NCBI GenBank assembly: GCA_019308145.1
Contig: JAFDIG010000008.1
Location: 1 to 33,061 of the forward strand
DNA from: Deltaproteobacteria bacterium
GTDB lineage: Bacteria > Desulfobacterota > JAFDIG01
Reading direction: 5' to 3'
Length of the DNA: 33,061 bases
Positions 8,409 through 17,519 of this stretch are shown here, one piece after another (position 1 is the first letter of the stretch; each line of letters starts with the position of its first letter). Below the pieces are notes generated by a model that was not told the origin of the DNA, searched no databases, and saw only the letters and a list, made by a program, of their open reading frames with translations. Both the position numbers and the translations under genes were made by a program.

Positions 8409-9143
8409 ATGGGAAAAGTATCAGGCAAAAATGAAAGAGGAAAAGGACATTTTAGGAGGCTCAAAGAAAAATATATAGAAAAAGGTGGGGACGCTTTAAC
8501 AGATGAAGAGATGCTTGAATTGCTTCTAATACTCGGAACCCCACGTGCTGATTGCAAACAACAGGCAAGAGAAGCTTTAAAAAGGTTTAAAACATTAAGA
8601 GGCGTTTTTGATGCCCCTACTCAGATACTCCAACAGATCCCAGGAGTTGGGCCAAAAAATAGTTTTGGCATAAGACTTGTTAAAGATGTTGCAAAAAGAT
8701 ATTTAAAACAAAAGGCTTTAGATACGGTATTTATTCATTCTCCAAAGGATATATTTGAATACCTTTATCTATCCTTAAGAGGTAAAGCACAAGAATTATT
8801 CCTTGTAATATTTTTAGACACAAAAAACAGAATAAAAGAGATAGAAGAGCTCTTTCAGGGTACTTTAAACGCAAGCGCTGTCTACCCAAGGGAAATCATT
8901 AAAAGGGCTATTGAGCTTAATTCAGCAAGCTTGGTTTTTGTTCATAATCATCCATCTGGTAGTGTTGAACCGTCAATCGAAGATAAAATTGTTACAAGAA
9001 ACCTTGTATTTGCTGCAAAGACAATATCCATAGATGTTCTTGATCATATCATTATAGGTGAAAATCGATACTTCAGTTTTGCTGACCATGGATATATTCA
9101 AAGATATAAAAATGAATTTGACAGGATTTTAAAAGAGATTTAA
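8409..9143 (+). CDS. radC: RadC-family JAB-domain protein
   Basis: A 244-residue RadC protein. The N-terminal part (UPF0758-type) contains a helix-hairpin-helix, IPGVGPKN (about 77-84). The C-terminal JAB/MPN+ domain has the metal motif H179-N-H181-P-S-G with D192. The fold is a metalloprotease-like one; the cellular role of RadC remains uncertain, and its old link to DNA repair has been questioned. The usual length is about 220-245. A TTG at 8403 is in frame, but ATG at 8409 gives the normal N-terminus; neither has a clear Shine-Dalgarno. The DUF1638 gene follows after 58 bp on the same strand. Confidence 0.92.
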   Translation: MGKVSGKNERGKGHFRRLKEKYIEKGGDALTDEEMLELLLILGTPRADCKQQAREALKRFKTLRGVFDAPTQILQQIPGVGPKNSFGIRLVKDVAKRYLKQKALDTVFIHSPKDIFEYLYLSLRGKAQELFLVIFLDTKNRIKEIEELFQGTLNASAVYPREIIKRAIELNSASLVFVHNHPSGSVEPSIEDKIVTRNLVFAAKTISIDVLDHIIIGENRYFSFADHGYIQRYKNEFDRILKEI

Positions 9144-9201
9144 CTTATATTTTTAAAATGAATTCTAAATAAAACTAAAATCTCTATAAACAGGAGGAAT
9201 T

Positions 9202-9828
9202 ATGGCAAAAGAGATATCTTTTAAAGGTTACTCTATTGTTTCATGTGGAACAATGCGGCCTGAATTAGAACATCTTAAAAAAACAGGTTTTTTGGATGCT
9301 GATAAAATACTTTATACTGCTCCAGGTTTACATGACAAGCCAAAGCTTTTGGAAAAGCAATTAAGGAGACAATTAAAAAGTACAAGAAAGTTTTCAGAGA
9401 AGGTCATAGTTGTTTATGGGAAAAGATGCTATCTTGATATGAATGATCCTAATAAACTTGTTGAAACAATCATGCGTGATGAAGTTGAAACCGCTACTCG
9501 TATCCAAGCTGGGAATTGTATAGATTTTCTTGCAGATAAAGAGGAAAGGGAAAAGATTCAGGGCAATAGGAAGGTCTATTGGCTTACACCTGGATGGCTG
9601 ATTTACTGGAAACAGATTTTTAAGGATTGGGATGTTGCTATGGCAAATGAAACATTTCCTCAAAATGATGTTGCCATTCTTCTTGATCCTTTAGATATAT
9701 TTAATGACTATGCAGAAAATTTTCCTGAAAAACTTTTAGAGTTTTCTGATTGGATGCAGATAGGGATTGAACCATATCCTGTTAGCCTTGATCGTTTCAA
9801 AATGCTTCTTGCTAATGAAGTCAAATAA
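9202..9828 (+). CDS. DUF1638-family protein
   Basis: A 208-residue soluble protein resembling DUF1638. Its features are an N-terminal SIVSCGTMRPEL, then APGLHDKP, a hydrophobic strand VIVVYGKRC, AGNCIDFL and a late WLTPGWLIYW. C15, H44, C76 and C106 stand in these conserved positions and could form a metal or cofactor site, which is inference. Members of this family are often found beside corrinoid proteins and methylamine-type methyltransferases; none is here. A strong ribosome-binding site (AGGAGG) precedes the ATG, suggesting good expression. There is no signal peptide and the biochemical role is unknown. Confidence 0.72.
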   Translation: MAKEISFKGYSIVSCGTMRPELEHLKKTGFLDADKILYTAPGLHDKPKLLEKQLRRQLKSTRKFSEKVIVVYGKRCYLDMNDPNKLVETIMRDEVETATRIQAGNCIDFLADKEEREKIQGNRKVYWLTPGWLIYWKQIFKDWDVAMANETFPQNDVAILLDPLDIFNDYAENFPEKLLEFSDWMQIGIEPYPVSLDRFKMLLANEVK

Positions 9829-9857
9829 TTTGTTTTGAAAATTGGGATAAAGAGAAT

Positions 9858-10319
9858 TTAAGAATTCTTTATGAAAAAATCATTTTTCAAATTTAAATCT
9901 TTATCTTTTATATGTTGATATTCTTTATAAGCCCACTCATATGCTTCTTTTTCCTGACTTAAATATAGGTTTAATCTCTCATTTTTTAGATTTTCATCAT
10001 TTAAATACTTTTCATATCCATGCTCTATTATCTGTTTTATCTGTATATTAAACCAATTTTCTGGATGATGTTTTATCTTGTGTGCAATTTCATGTAAGAT
10101 TAAAAATAAGAATCCATAATCACTTGCTATATTATAGCCCCTTTTCTCAAAACTCTTTACCATCTTTATTATTTCTTTTTTTGTTATATCCTCTTTTATT
10201 ATTATTCCTCGTTGGGTAGCCATTGCTAACCAGTTTTGTCCTGTCTTTGCCTTTTTTACCTCTATCTTTTCAATTCCATATCTTTTTGTTAAAATTTTTA
10301 ATTTCTCTATAATTATCAT
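9858..10319 (-). CDS. Hypothetical HExxH zincin-like protein
   Basis: A 153-residue protein with HEIAH at 76-80 inside a hydrophobic helix (FLFLILHEIAHKIKHH), the canonical zinc-binding helix of zincins. A second helix with E123/E125/E128 (SQEKEAYEWA) about 45 residues later could supply the third ligand, as in ImmA/IrrE-like gluzincins. No signal peptide is seen, so it is probably cytoplasmic. The fold outside the motif is not recognised. It faces the DUF1638 gene convergently and is divergent from the rhomboid gene. Activity is inferred only from the motif. Confidence 0.6.
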   Translation of the reverse strand: MIIIEKLKILTKRYGIEKIEVKKAKTGQNWLAMATQRGIIIKEDITKKEIIKMVKSFEKRGYNIASDYGFLFLILHEIAHKIKHHPENWFNIQIKQIIEHGYEKYLNDENLKNERLNLYLSQEKEAYEWAYKEYQHIKDKDLNLKNDFFIKNS

Positions 10320-10423
10320 ATCTTTTTAGCTATAATGGAAAAGGTATTTAAAAAAATCAAAAAATATTATATAAAATTCATTCTATCAAAAAATCTTTAC
10401 AAACTTTTAAAAAGGCTTAAGCT

Positions 10424-11092
10424 ATGTTTATACCTTTAAAAGATGAGAATCCAACAAAAACTTATCCATACATAACTGTTAGCATAATAATTGTCAATAT
10501 CCTCTTTTTCTTTTACGCACTATTTCAAGGGAAAATGGGGATCAACAATATTGCTTATAAATTTGGTGCTATTCCTTATACTTATAGCCATTTTCCTTTC
10601 CATTTATTTCCAAATGCACTGCCACCACCTTTTACCCTTATCACATCACAATTTGTTCATGGAGGTTTTTTTCATATTGCAGGTAATATGCTATATCTCT
10701 GGATTTTTGGAAATAATATTGAAGACGTAATAGGGCATTTTAGATTTTTAATATATTATATCGTTGCTGGCATTATAGCAAGTTTTGCACATATCATTGC
10801 TTCACCTTCATCTACTATACCTATGATTGGTGCAAGCGGGGCTATTGCGGGAATAATGGGTGCATACATGGTACTTTTCCCTCGCGCAAAGATTTTAACC
10901 CTTATCTTTTTTATTATTATTATACAAATTGTAAGGATACCTGCTATATTTGTTTTAGGTTTTTGGTTCTTTATTCAACTCTTGATGAGTACTAACCCTA
11001 ACTCTCATGTTGCATGGTTTGCTCACATTGGAGGATTTCTCTTTGGAGTTGTTACCATAAAATGGATGATAAAAAGGAAAAGATATATTTAA
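10424..11092 (+). CDS. Rhomboid-family intramembrane serine protease
   Basis: A 222-residue inner-membrane protein with about six membrane segments. The catalytic serine is S138 in GASGAIAG and the catalytic His is H201 in HIGGF; H84 and N88 (HIAGN) match the oxyanion-region residues. Rhomboids cut membrane proteins within or near their membrane segments; the substrate is unknown here. A cytoplasmic N-terminus beginning MFIPLKDENPT is typical of this bacterial subfamily. The gene lies alone, convergent with the MidA-like gene after 21 bp. Confidence 0.92.
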   Translation: MFIPLKDENPTKTYPYITVSIIIVNILFFFYALFQGKMGINNIAYKFGAIPYTYSHFPFHLFPNALPPPFTLITSQFVHGGFFHIAGNMLYLWIFGNNIEDVIGHFRFLIYYIVAGIIASFAHIIASPSSTIPMIGASGAIAGIMGAYMVLFPRAKILTLIFFIIIIQIVRIPAIFVLGFWFFIQLLMSTNPNSHVAWFAHIGGFLFGVVTIKWMIKRKRYI

Positions 11093-11113
11093 AAAGAATT
11101 TATTTTTTCATTT

Positions 11114-12217
11114 TTATTTTGTTTCCCAGAGATCTTTTATGGAGAACCTTCCTATACCTTTTGATTGAATCAATACTTTAAAAACTTCTCCCATTCCAAC
11201 TTCTGGAACTATTAAATTTTTTATTGCAAGTCTATCTTTTATCCCTTTTGCAGAAAAATCTGATGGATCAATACTATCTAATATCCCAAGATTTATTAGA
11301 AATTCTTTTTGAGTTAAATAACTTAAAGTATTAAAACCATACTTTTCTCCAAAGTAAATTAATGCTGAAAAATTTACATTTGCTGTTATATCCTGTTCGC
11401 CTATATTTATATATGGACTTTTTGAGACTTGGTGAAGATAAAAAGAACGAATAGTGCCGTCTATTTGGTAAAAAGAATAGAGTTTTTCAGAGAGATCACC
11501 GTAATCTATGGTAATTAAAAAGCCCTTTTCAAGGAGCTTTGAGATTTTATTTAGCCATCTTATAGCTTCAAGATTAACCTCTGCTCTTTGCCCTTCAAAT
11601 AACTCAATTTTTAGCTCTTCAAAATAAGACAAAATCTCATCTGTAGAAACCTCTCCCACTACTTCAATAAATTCCTCATTTTTATACTCTACATATATTT
11701 CTTTAAGCCTTCCTTTATCCATCTTGACGATATGAACTGGAAGAGCATCAAAAAATTCGTTTGAAAAGATGATCCCATTGATTTTGATTTCTTTTTTGTA
11801 CGGGTAAAGATATTTATCTAAAGAATCTTTTGCTAAATATCTTTTTAGTTCCTCCATCTTCTGATCTGATATCTCTAATGGTATATATTTTAAATAGTTA
11901 AAATCTTCTAAATATCTTTTTTCAAGGTTTAATAGGATATCCCTGGCAAGATAGCCAACGCCAGCCCCTATTTCCATTAAAACTAATTCTCTTTCATTAA
12001 AACGTTTAAAGAGTTTACTAAATAGCTTTGCAAGCATCTCACCAAAGATTGAAGAAATCTGAGGAGCAGTATAATAATCATCTCTTTTTCCTTTTTGATA
12101 ATACCCCCATTTCGAATTATATAAAGCATGAGACATAAATTCAGCAAAAGTAATCGCTCCTTCTTTTTTAATCTTATCTGCTATAACGCTCTTTAAATCA
12201 GAAAAAGGTATTTTCAT
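11114..12217 (-). CDS. MidA/NDUFAF7-type SAM-dependent methyltransferase
   Basis: A 367-residue protein of the DUF185/Methyltransf_28 family. The N-terminus ITFAEFMSHALYNSKWGYYQ is diagnostic, as are the SAM motif LMEIGAGVGYLARDIL and IIFSNEFFDALPVH. The mitochondrial homologue NDUFAF7 methylates an arginine of a complex I subunit; bacterial substrates are largely untested. It starts 4 bp after the radical SAM stop, so it is translated as the last gene of the long minus-strand unit. Length is normal for the family. Confidence 0.85.
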   Translation of the reverse strand: MKIPFSDLKSVIADKIKKEGAITFAEFMSHALYNSKWGYYQKGKRDDYYTAPQISSIFGEMLAKLFSKLFKRFNERELVLMEIGAGVGYLARDILLNLEKRYLEDFNYLKYIPLEISDQKMEELKRYLAKDSLDKYLYPYKKEIKINGIIFSNEFFDALPVHIVKMDKGRLKEIYVEYKNEEFIEVVGEVSTDEILSYFEELKIELFEGQRAEVNLEAIRWLNKISKLLEKGFLITIDYGDLSEKLYSFYQIDGTIRSFYLHQVSKSPYINIGEQDITANVNFSALIYFGEKYGFNTLSYLTQKEFLINLGILDSIDPSDFSAKGIKDRLAIKNLIVPEVGMGEVFKVLIQSKGIGRFSIKDLWETK

Positions 12218-12221
12218 CTTT

Positions 12222-13595
12222 CTATGAGATCTTACTTATTATAGTATCTTTTTTGTTTTTATCTCTAAAAATCTCCTTAGCCTTTTCATTTATATATCTT
12301 TTCAAATCAGCTAAATCTTGTAAAGAAAATCCTTTCCATTGGCATGGGAGAATAGTGTTATTATGGAAAAGTGGTTCAGATACAAGATCAAATTTTGAAC
12401 TTTTAACAGCCTTTTGCCATAAAGGAGTTCCTGGAATAGGTGAATATTCTGCTATTTTCGGGTATCCCCCTCGGTCAAAAACAAAATTTATCGCTTCTTT
12501 AACTTCCCTAAAATCCTGATATGGGAGACCAGCTAAAAGATAAACACCAATATCTTTAGGTGTGTAGCCAGCCTTATGAAGTAGATTTATTGCCCTTGAA
12601 AACTCATCTTTTGAAACTTTTGAATCAAACCTTTTTTCTTTTTTCCCAATTGTTTCAAGTCCAAGCCGTACTGTTTTAAAACCACCTTCATACATAATAG
12701 ATGCAACTTCATAACTTATCTCTCTTGCATGCATACCATTGGGTGTGTGAAAACGTAACTTAAGCCCTCTTTTTAATATCTCTTTCATCATTGGGATAAA
12801 ATGTGAGTTAGGATTTATAAGAAGTGCATCATCATAAAATGCAAAATCTATAACGTTATATTTATGATGCCAATATGATATCTCATCTACCACTTCCATT
12901 ATTTCCTTTTGTTTAAAGTTAGGATAGAGTTTAAAAGAAGCACAGTAAGAGCATCTAAATGGACAACCTCTGGAGGTTATTATACAGAGATAAGATAGGG
13001 AAGGATAAAGATCAAAGCACGGATAGGAACAATTATCTCTTTCTTTTGGCAGTCCAACAATATTTTTAATATAATGAAATAATAAAGTTAAATCATGACC
13101 TATAAAAACCTTATCAACTCCTGAATATCTTTTTGCATGATTAGGAAGTAAAGTAGCATAAATGCCACCAAGAATAATCGGAACTTTAGGATGTATCTCT
13201 TTGATAATCCCTATTGTCCTAAAAAGCCCTGGATACCAATATGTCATTCCTGATGTTACTAAGATAATTAAAGGAGAGGACTTTGATAATCTTTCCTTAA
13301 AAACTTCTTCTGTTATCCCATACCGGCAATAGTGTCTTTTTATAAATGATAAAACATTAGGTTTATCTATTATCTGACGAATAAATTTACCATCCCCATA
13401 AGATTTTCTTTTTTTAACATGGCTATTGTTCTCTTGGGAAAAAAGGCAATCAATAAGCTCAACATCATACCCCATCTTTCGGAGTTTTCCACCTATGATA
13501 AGAAGTCCTAAAGGTTTAGCCCATAAATCATAGGCAGCAAAATCATAAATCCATGGATTTACAAGTAAAATTGTTTTATGTTTCACGTGAAACAT
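12222..13595 (-). CDS. Radical SAM enzyme with B12-binding-type N-terminal domain
   Basis: A 457-residue protein. Residues about 8-175 form a cobalamin-binding-type Rossmann domain (KTILLVNPWIYD, KMGYDVELIDC, then SGMTYWYPG and IILGGIYATL); the DxHxxG cobalamin-ligand motif is not seen. The radical SAM core follows, with the 4Fe-4S motif C211-x3-C215-x2-C218 (TSRGCPFRCSYC). The reaction is not predictable. The ATG directly follows the mnmE stop, and its first six codons (MFHVKH) are formed by a perfect parS-type palindrome, which probably explains that N-terminus. It overlaps nothing else and is followed by the MidA-like gene 4 bp later. Confidence 0.82.
   Translation of the reverse strand: MFHVKHKTILLVNPWIYDFAAYDLWAKPLGLLIIGGKLRKMGYDVELIDCLFSQENNSHVKKRKSYGDGKFIRQIIDKPNVLSFIKRHYCRYGITEEVFKERLSKSSPLIILVTSGMTYWYPGLFRTIGIIKEIHPKVPIILGGIYATLLPNHAKRYSGVDKVFIGHDLTLLFHYIKNIVGLPKERDNCSYPCFDLYPSLSYLCIITSRGCPFRCSYCASFKLYPNFKQKEIMEVVDEISYWHHKYNVIDFAFYDDALLINPNSHFIPMMKEILKRGLKLRFHTPNGMHAREISYEVASIMYEGGFKTVRLGLETIGKKEKRFDSKVSKDEFSRAINLLHKAGYTPKDIGVYLLAGLPYQDFREVKEAINFVFDRGGYPKIAEYSPIPGTPLWQKAVKSSKFDLVSEPLFHNNTILPCQWKGFSLQDLADLKRYINEKAKEIFRDKNKKDTIISKIS
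13578..13595. other. parS-type centromere site (perfect palindrome)
   Basis: The site contains TGTTTCACGTGAAACA (13579-13594), extended by one base each side to a perfect 18-bp palindrome. This 16-mer matches the widely conserved chromosomal parS sequence bound by ParB. It covers the start codon and codons 2-6 of the radical SAM gene. parS sites cluster near replication origins in most bacteria, and the rpmH-rnpA-yidC-mnmE neighbourhood fits an origin-proximal place. No parA or parB is in the window. Confidence 0.85.
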
Positions 13596-14975
13596 CTATT
13601 TCCCTATACAGAATTGGCTAAAGATATTATTTAATATATCTTCACTCGTAACCTGACCAACTATTTCACCTAACGCATCCATTGCTTCTCTTAAATCAAG
13701 AGCAATAAATTCTAAGCCTATGTTGTCATTAATTGCATCAATTGCTTGAGATAAAGCTATTTCTGATTTTTCAAGCAGCAATTTTTGCCTAAAATTTATT
13801 GCTATCTTCTCTTCTATATAATCTGCTCCGCCAAAAAGAGAGACGCTGCCCATTTTGTTTTTGAGCTCTTCAATCCCATCACCTTTTAAAGCAGAAATAT
13901 CTATTATATTCTTATTTTTGAAATCCCTCTTTATCTTTTTTAACTCTATCTTTTGAGGCAAATCGATTTTATTTTTTACTATAATAAGATTTTTATCTTT
14001 TATAAGTTCAAAAATGTCATAATCTTCTTTTTTTAAAGGTTCACTACCATCTAAAACAAATATGATAAGATCCGCATCTTCTATACTCTTAATAGCCCTT
14101 TTCATGCCCTCTTTTTCAATAACATCCTTGGAATCTCTTATTCCAGCAATATCATACAAGATAAATGGGAATCCATTTATTTCAATAGAATCTTCAATTA
14201 TATCTCTTGTGGTGCCTGGGATTGGGGTAACAATAGCCCTCTCTTTTTCAAGCAAAGCATTTAATAAACTTGATTTCCCAACATTAGTTCTTCCCGCTAT
14301 AACTGTTTTTATTCCCTCTTTTATCATTTGGCCTTCTTTATAAGTGGAAATAAGCATAGTTATAGATGTTTTTATTTTTTTTACCTTTTCTATTATTTCA
14401 TCAACCGGGAAGGGGATATCCTCTTCAGGAAAATCTATATGTGCTTCAACAAGAGAAATTATCTCTTTTAGTTCATCCTGAATTTTTTTAACCTTTTTAG
14501 AAAGTTCACCTTTTAGTTGTCTTTGAGCTAAATAGACCGCTTTTTCTGTTTTAGATTTCACTATATCAATAACTGCCTCAGCCTGTGTGAGATCGATTCT
14601 GCCATTTAGGTAAGCTCTTTTTGTAAATTCACCAGGTTCTGCCAGTCTTGCACCCTCTGATAAAACAAGAGAAATGATCTTTTTTATAACATAAAGACCT
14701 CCATGGCAATTTATCTCTACGATATCTTCTCTTGTATAGGTTTTTGGCTTTTGCATATAGACAGCAAGGACTTCATCTATAATTTCATCATTTTTTGGAT
14801 CAATGATATGACCATAAATCAAATGATGAGGAGTAATATCTTTTTTATGGCGAAAAATTCTTTTAAGGATCTTTAAAGATTCCTTTCCGCTTATCCTGAC
14901 TATTCCTATACCACTAATGCCAGGAGGAGTTGAAAGAGCAACAATAGTGTCACTTGATAAAAAGGGGGATAACAT
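13596..14975 (-). CDS. mnmE: tRNA-modification GTPase MnmE (TrmE)
   Basis: A 459-residue MnmE. With MnmG it installs the cmnm5/nm5 group on wobble uridines of certain tRNAs. The N-terminal formyl-THF-binding domain begins SSDTIVALSTPPG; the inserted G domain has GRTNVGKSS (228-236), GTTRD (254-258) and DIAG (275-278). The C-terminus ends CIGK, with the conserved Cys of the C-[IL]-G-K motif. Length matches the family. AGGAAA precedes the ATG. mnmG, its usual partner, is not adjacent; instead the radical SAM gene starts right after the stop. Confidence 0.96.
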   Translation of the reverse strand: MLSPFLSSDTIVALSTPPGISGIGIVRISGKESLKILKRIFRHKKDITPHHLIYGHIIDPKNDEIIDEVLAVYMQKPKTYTREDIVEINCHGGLYVIKKIISLVLSEGARLAEPGEFTKRAYLNGRIDLTQAEAVIDIVKSKTEKAVYLAQRQLKGELSKKVKKIQDELKEIISLVEAHIDFPEEDIPFPVDEIIEKVKKIKTSITMLISTYKEGQMIKEGIKTVIAGRTNVGKSSLLNALLEKERAIVTPIPGTTRDIIEDSIEINGFPFILYDIAGIRDSKDVIEKEGMKRAIKSIEDADLIIFVLDGSEPLKKEDYDIFELIKDKNLIIVKNKIDLPQKIELKKIKRDFKNKNIIDISALKGDGIEELKNKMGSVSLFGGADYIEEKIAINFRQKLLLEKSEIALSQAIDAINDNIGLEFIALDLREAMDALGEIVGQVTSEDILNNIFSQFCIGK

Positions 14976-15145
14976 TAATGGTTTCCTTTCGTTTTTCTCT
15001 TATAAAAAATTTTTAAATGGAATATAATTATTATAATTAGTTAGTTCATACTAAAAATGAAATGCAAACTAATCATTTTTTTCAGTAATATGAATCACAC
15101 ATATCTTGATATGAAACAAGACCCTTGGAGAACCTCTTGAAAGCA

Positions 15146-15799
15146 TCAATTCTTTTTGGTGGCAGGGATTATAATGATTTTTTTGGTATCACCTTTTCCA
15201 AAACTTTTTGTTCTTAACCTTTTATCATTTTTCAATGCCATATGTATTATTCTGCGCTCTAAAGCATTTAATGAACCAACAACAACAGGTTTTAAACTTT
15301 TCTTTACTTTATTGCCAAGTTTTATTGCTAAATTTTTTACTTTTTCTTCCCTTTTTGCTTTATATCCCTCTGCATCTATTACTATTCTTTTTTTAAAATT
15401 TCCATTCTTGTGGCAAATTTTATTTACTAAATATTGAATAGCATCAAGATTTTTCCCATGTTTCCCAATCAGAATACCACTTCCATCCCCATTGATATTT
15501 ACTCTATATTCATTTTTTTTCTCTTCTATCTTTACCTCAGAAAATATGTCGATCTTATAAACAATTTCTTCAACAACTTGTCTTAAAAATTCTTTTTCCT
15601 TCTCTTTTAAAACATCCTCTTTTATCCATGCCTTTACTCTGTAATTCTTTTTGTCAAGCAAACCAAATATCTTTTTCTCAGAAACAACCTCTCCTTTCCA
15701 CTCAATCTGATCTGGTGTAAGATCATATTTTGCACAGATCTTTTTAATAGCATCTTCTTCATCTTTTCCTAATTCTTCAAACTCTTTTCTTATTTTCAT
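15146..15799 (-). CDS. jag: Jag/KhpB-type RNA-binding protein (Jag-N, KH, R3H)
   Basis: A 217-residue protein. It has a short Jag-N domain (about 1-55, ending EKKIFGLLDKKNYRVK), a KH-like domain with GILIGKHGKNLDAIQYL (about 110-130) and a C-terminal R3H domain (RRIIHMALKNDKRLRTKSFG). It is an RNA-binding protein usually encoded directly after yidC, as here: its ATG follows the yidC TTTA-side stop with no gap. Known homologues affect cell wall and division in Gram-positives; the role in diderms is unclear. A 170-bp gap to mnmE shows no clear terminator. Confidence 0.9.
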   Translation of the reverse strand: MKIRKEFEELGKDEEDAIKKICAKYDLTPDQIEWKGEVVSEKKIFGLLDKKNYRVKAWIKEDVLKEKEKEFLRQVVEEIVYKIDIFSEVKIEEKKNEYRVNINGDGSGILIGKHGKNLDAIQYLVNKICHKNGNFKKRIVIDAEGYKAKREEKVKNLAIKLGNKVKKSLKPVVVGSLNALERRIIHMALKNDKRLRTKSFGKGDTKKIIIIPATKKN

Positions 15800-17464
15800 T
15801 TATGTTGCCCTCTTTTTTATAAGATACTGTTCACCAATAGAAAGAAGATTATTTACGAGCCAATAGAGAACCAAACCAGATGGAAAATTAAGGAATAAAA
15901 ATGTAAATATTATTGGCATAAACAACATCATCTTTGCTTGTCTTGGATCACCAGCAGAAGGGGTCATTTTCTGTTGTATCACCATGGTTAAACCCATAAT
16001 AATAGGAGTGATAAATAGAGGATCCTTTGCAGAAAGATCGTTTATCCATAAGAAAAAAGGTGCATGTCTTAGCTCAACAGAACCAAGAAGAGCCCTATAT
16101 AGAGCAAAAAATACAGGTATTTGCAAAATCATAGGAAGACATCCACCAGCTGGATTTACCTTTCTTCTTTTGTATAGATCCATGATCTCTTTATTTAGTC
16201 TTGCCTTATCATTTTTATACTTTTCTCTTAACATAGTCATTTCAGGCTGCAACTTTTGCATTTCTCTCATAGATTTATAACTCTTTTGAGATAGAGGGGT
16301 AAAAATAATCTTTACCAATATGGTTAGTAATATAATTGCAAGTCCATAATTGTGGGTATATTTATTAAAAAATACGAGCAGTTTTAAAAGAGGAACAGCT
16401 ATTATGCTAAACCAGCCAAAATCAATAGATTTTTTTGCATCCTTTCCAAGTGATTCAATAAGGCTTAACATCTTTGGCCCTAAAAAGAGTTTATACTCGT
16501 TTTTTATTTGGGAGTTAGCTGGTATTGAGATATTGTTATAGATTGCTGTTTTTATGGACTTTTCATTTTCTCCTATATCATGCAAATTTTTAATTTCAAC
16601 TAAAGAACCTATCTTCTTTTTAGGTAAAACAAGAGCTACAAAGTAATCCATCTCATGCCCTACCCATGAGAGCTTGCCAGAAAACTTTTTTTCATTTACT
16701 TTTTTTAGATCTTTGCCTTGAATTTTTACAACCCTTTTATTTATCATCAATTTTGGGCCCCAAAAACTATAATAACGTTTTTTCTTTTTTGTTATACCAT
16801 ACCATGAAAGAGATGTTGTTCCTTTAAAAGGTTGATCTTCCTTGTTTTCAATGACTAAATCCATATTTACAACATAATTTCCTGGGATAAAACTGAATCG
16901 CTTTATTATCTTTATTGCATCATTTTCCCAGCTAAAGGTTATGCTTTTCCTTTGTTCTCCTTTTCTAATAGTTATGGTTTCTTTATCTACATTATAATTA
17001 AGATCTTCAGGGAGAATAATATTATTTCCATTTAAAGAGGTTGCTAAAGGGAGTCCAGATATATTTTTTTCAACAATGTTTACAAAATCTATCGGCTCTT
17101 TTTTCTTTGGTTTTATACCAAAAATGCTTTTAATTTTTTTTACTATCTTATTTTCTTCAATTCTTGTTTTATAATCAAAAAGCAAGAATTCTTTTAGCCT
17201 TGCACCTTTGGTGGTAAATTTTGCTTTATATTTATCGGTTTCAACCACAACAAATTTCTCTTTTTCTTCTTTTGAGGGGAGGATCTTTTTTTTCGCTTCA
17301 GCAACCTTGGGCTGAGGAACAACATGAGGTGGGGTTACCTCTTTTGTTACCTTTTCTTTTTCCTTTGGTTTTGTAACTTTTTGTGGTGGTTTATAAAATA
17401 GTGTCTGATATAATACAATAACAAGAAAAGCTATTAATATAGCAATTAAAGATCTGTTTTCCAT
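15800..17464 (-). CDS. yidC: Membrane protein insertase YidC
   Basis: A 554-residue insertase of the long, Gram-negative type. It has an N-terminal membrane segment (about 5-23), a Pro/Lys-rich linker, a large periplasmic domain (about 65-340) and five C-terminal membrane segments (about 350-548). It inserts inner-membrane proteins alone or with SecYEG. The hydrophilic-groove position that is Arg in E. coli and B. subtilis is K385 here (TILVKIIFTPLS), a conservative change. It sits in the standard yidD-yidC-jag order, 55 bp after yidD. Confidence 0.96.
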   Translation of the reverse strand: MENRSLIAILIAFLVIVLYQTLFYKPPQKVTKPKEKEKVTKEVTPPHVVPQPKVAEAKKKILPSKEEKEKFVVVETDKYKAKFTTKGARLKEFLLFDYKTRIEENKIVKKIKSIFGIKPKKKEPIDFVNIVEKNISGLPLATSLNGNNIILPEDLNYNVDKETITIRKGEQRKSITFSWENDAIKIIKRFSFIPGNYVVNMDLVIENKEDQPFKGTTSLSWYGITKKKKRYYSFWGPKLMINKRVVKIQGKDLKKVNEKKFSGKLSWVGHEMDYFVALVLPKKKIGSLVEIKNLHDIGENEKSIKTAIYNNISIPANSQIKNEYKLFLGPKMLSLIESLGKDAKKSIDFGWFSIIAVPLLKLLVFFNKYTHNYGLAIILLTILVKIIFTPLSQKSYKSMREMQKLQPEMTMLREKYKNDKARLNKEIMDLYKRRKVNPAGGCLPMILQIPVFFALYRALLGSVELRHAPFFLWINDLSAKDPLFITPIIMGLTMVIQQKMTPSAGDPRQAKMMLFMPIIFTFLFLNFPSGLVLYWLVNNLLSIGEQYLIKKRAT

Positions 17465-17519
17465 TGAATTTACCTTTCAATAATTATTTTTTAAAGAATT
17501 ATAATTTTTAAAGCCTCAT

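Noticed and set aside
9845..9872. Small A/T hairpin between DUF1638 and HExxH genes as a terminator
   Set aside because: The imperfect stem has almost no G-C pairs and overlaps the end of the minus-strand gene; likely chance in AT-rich DNA.
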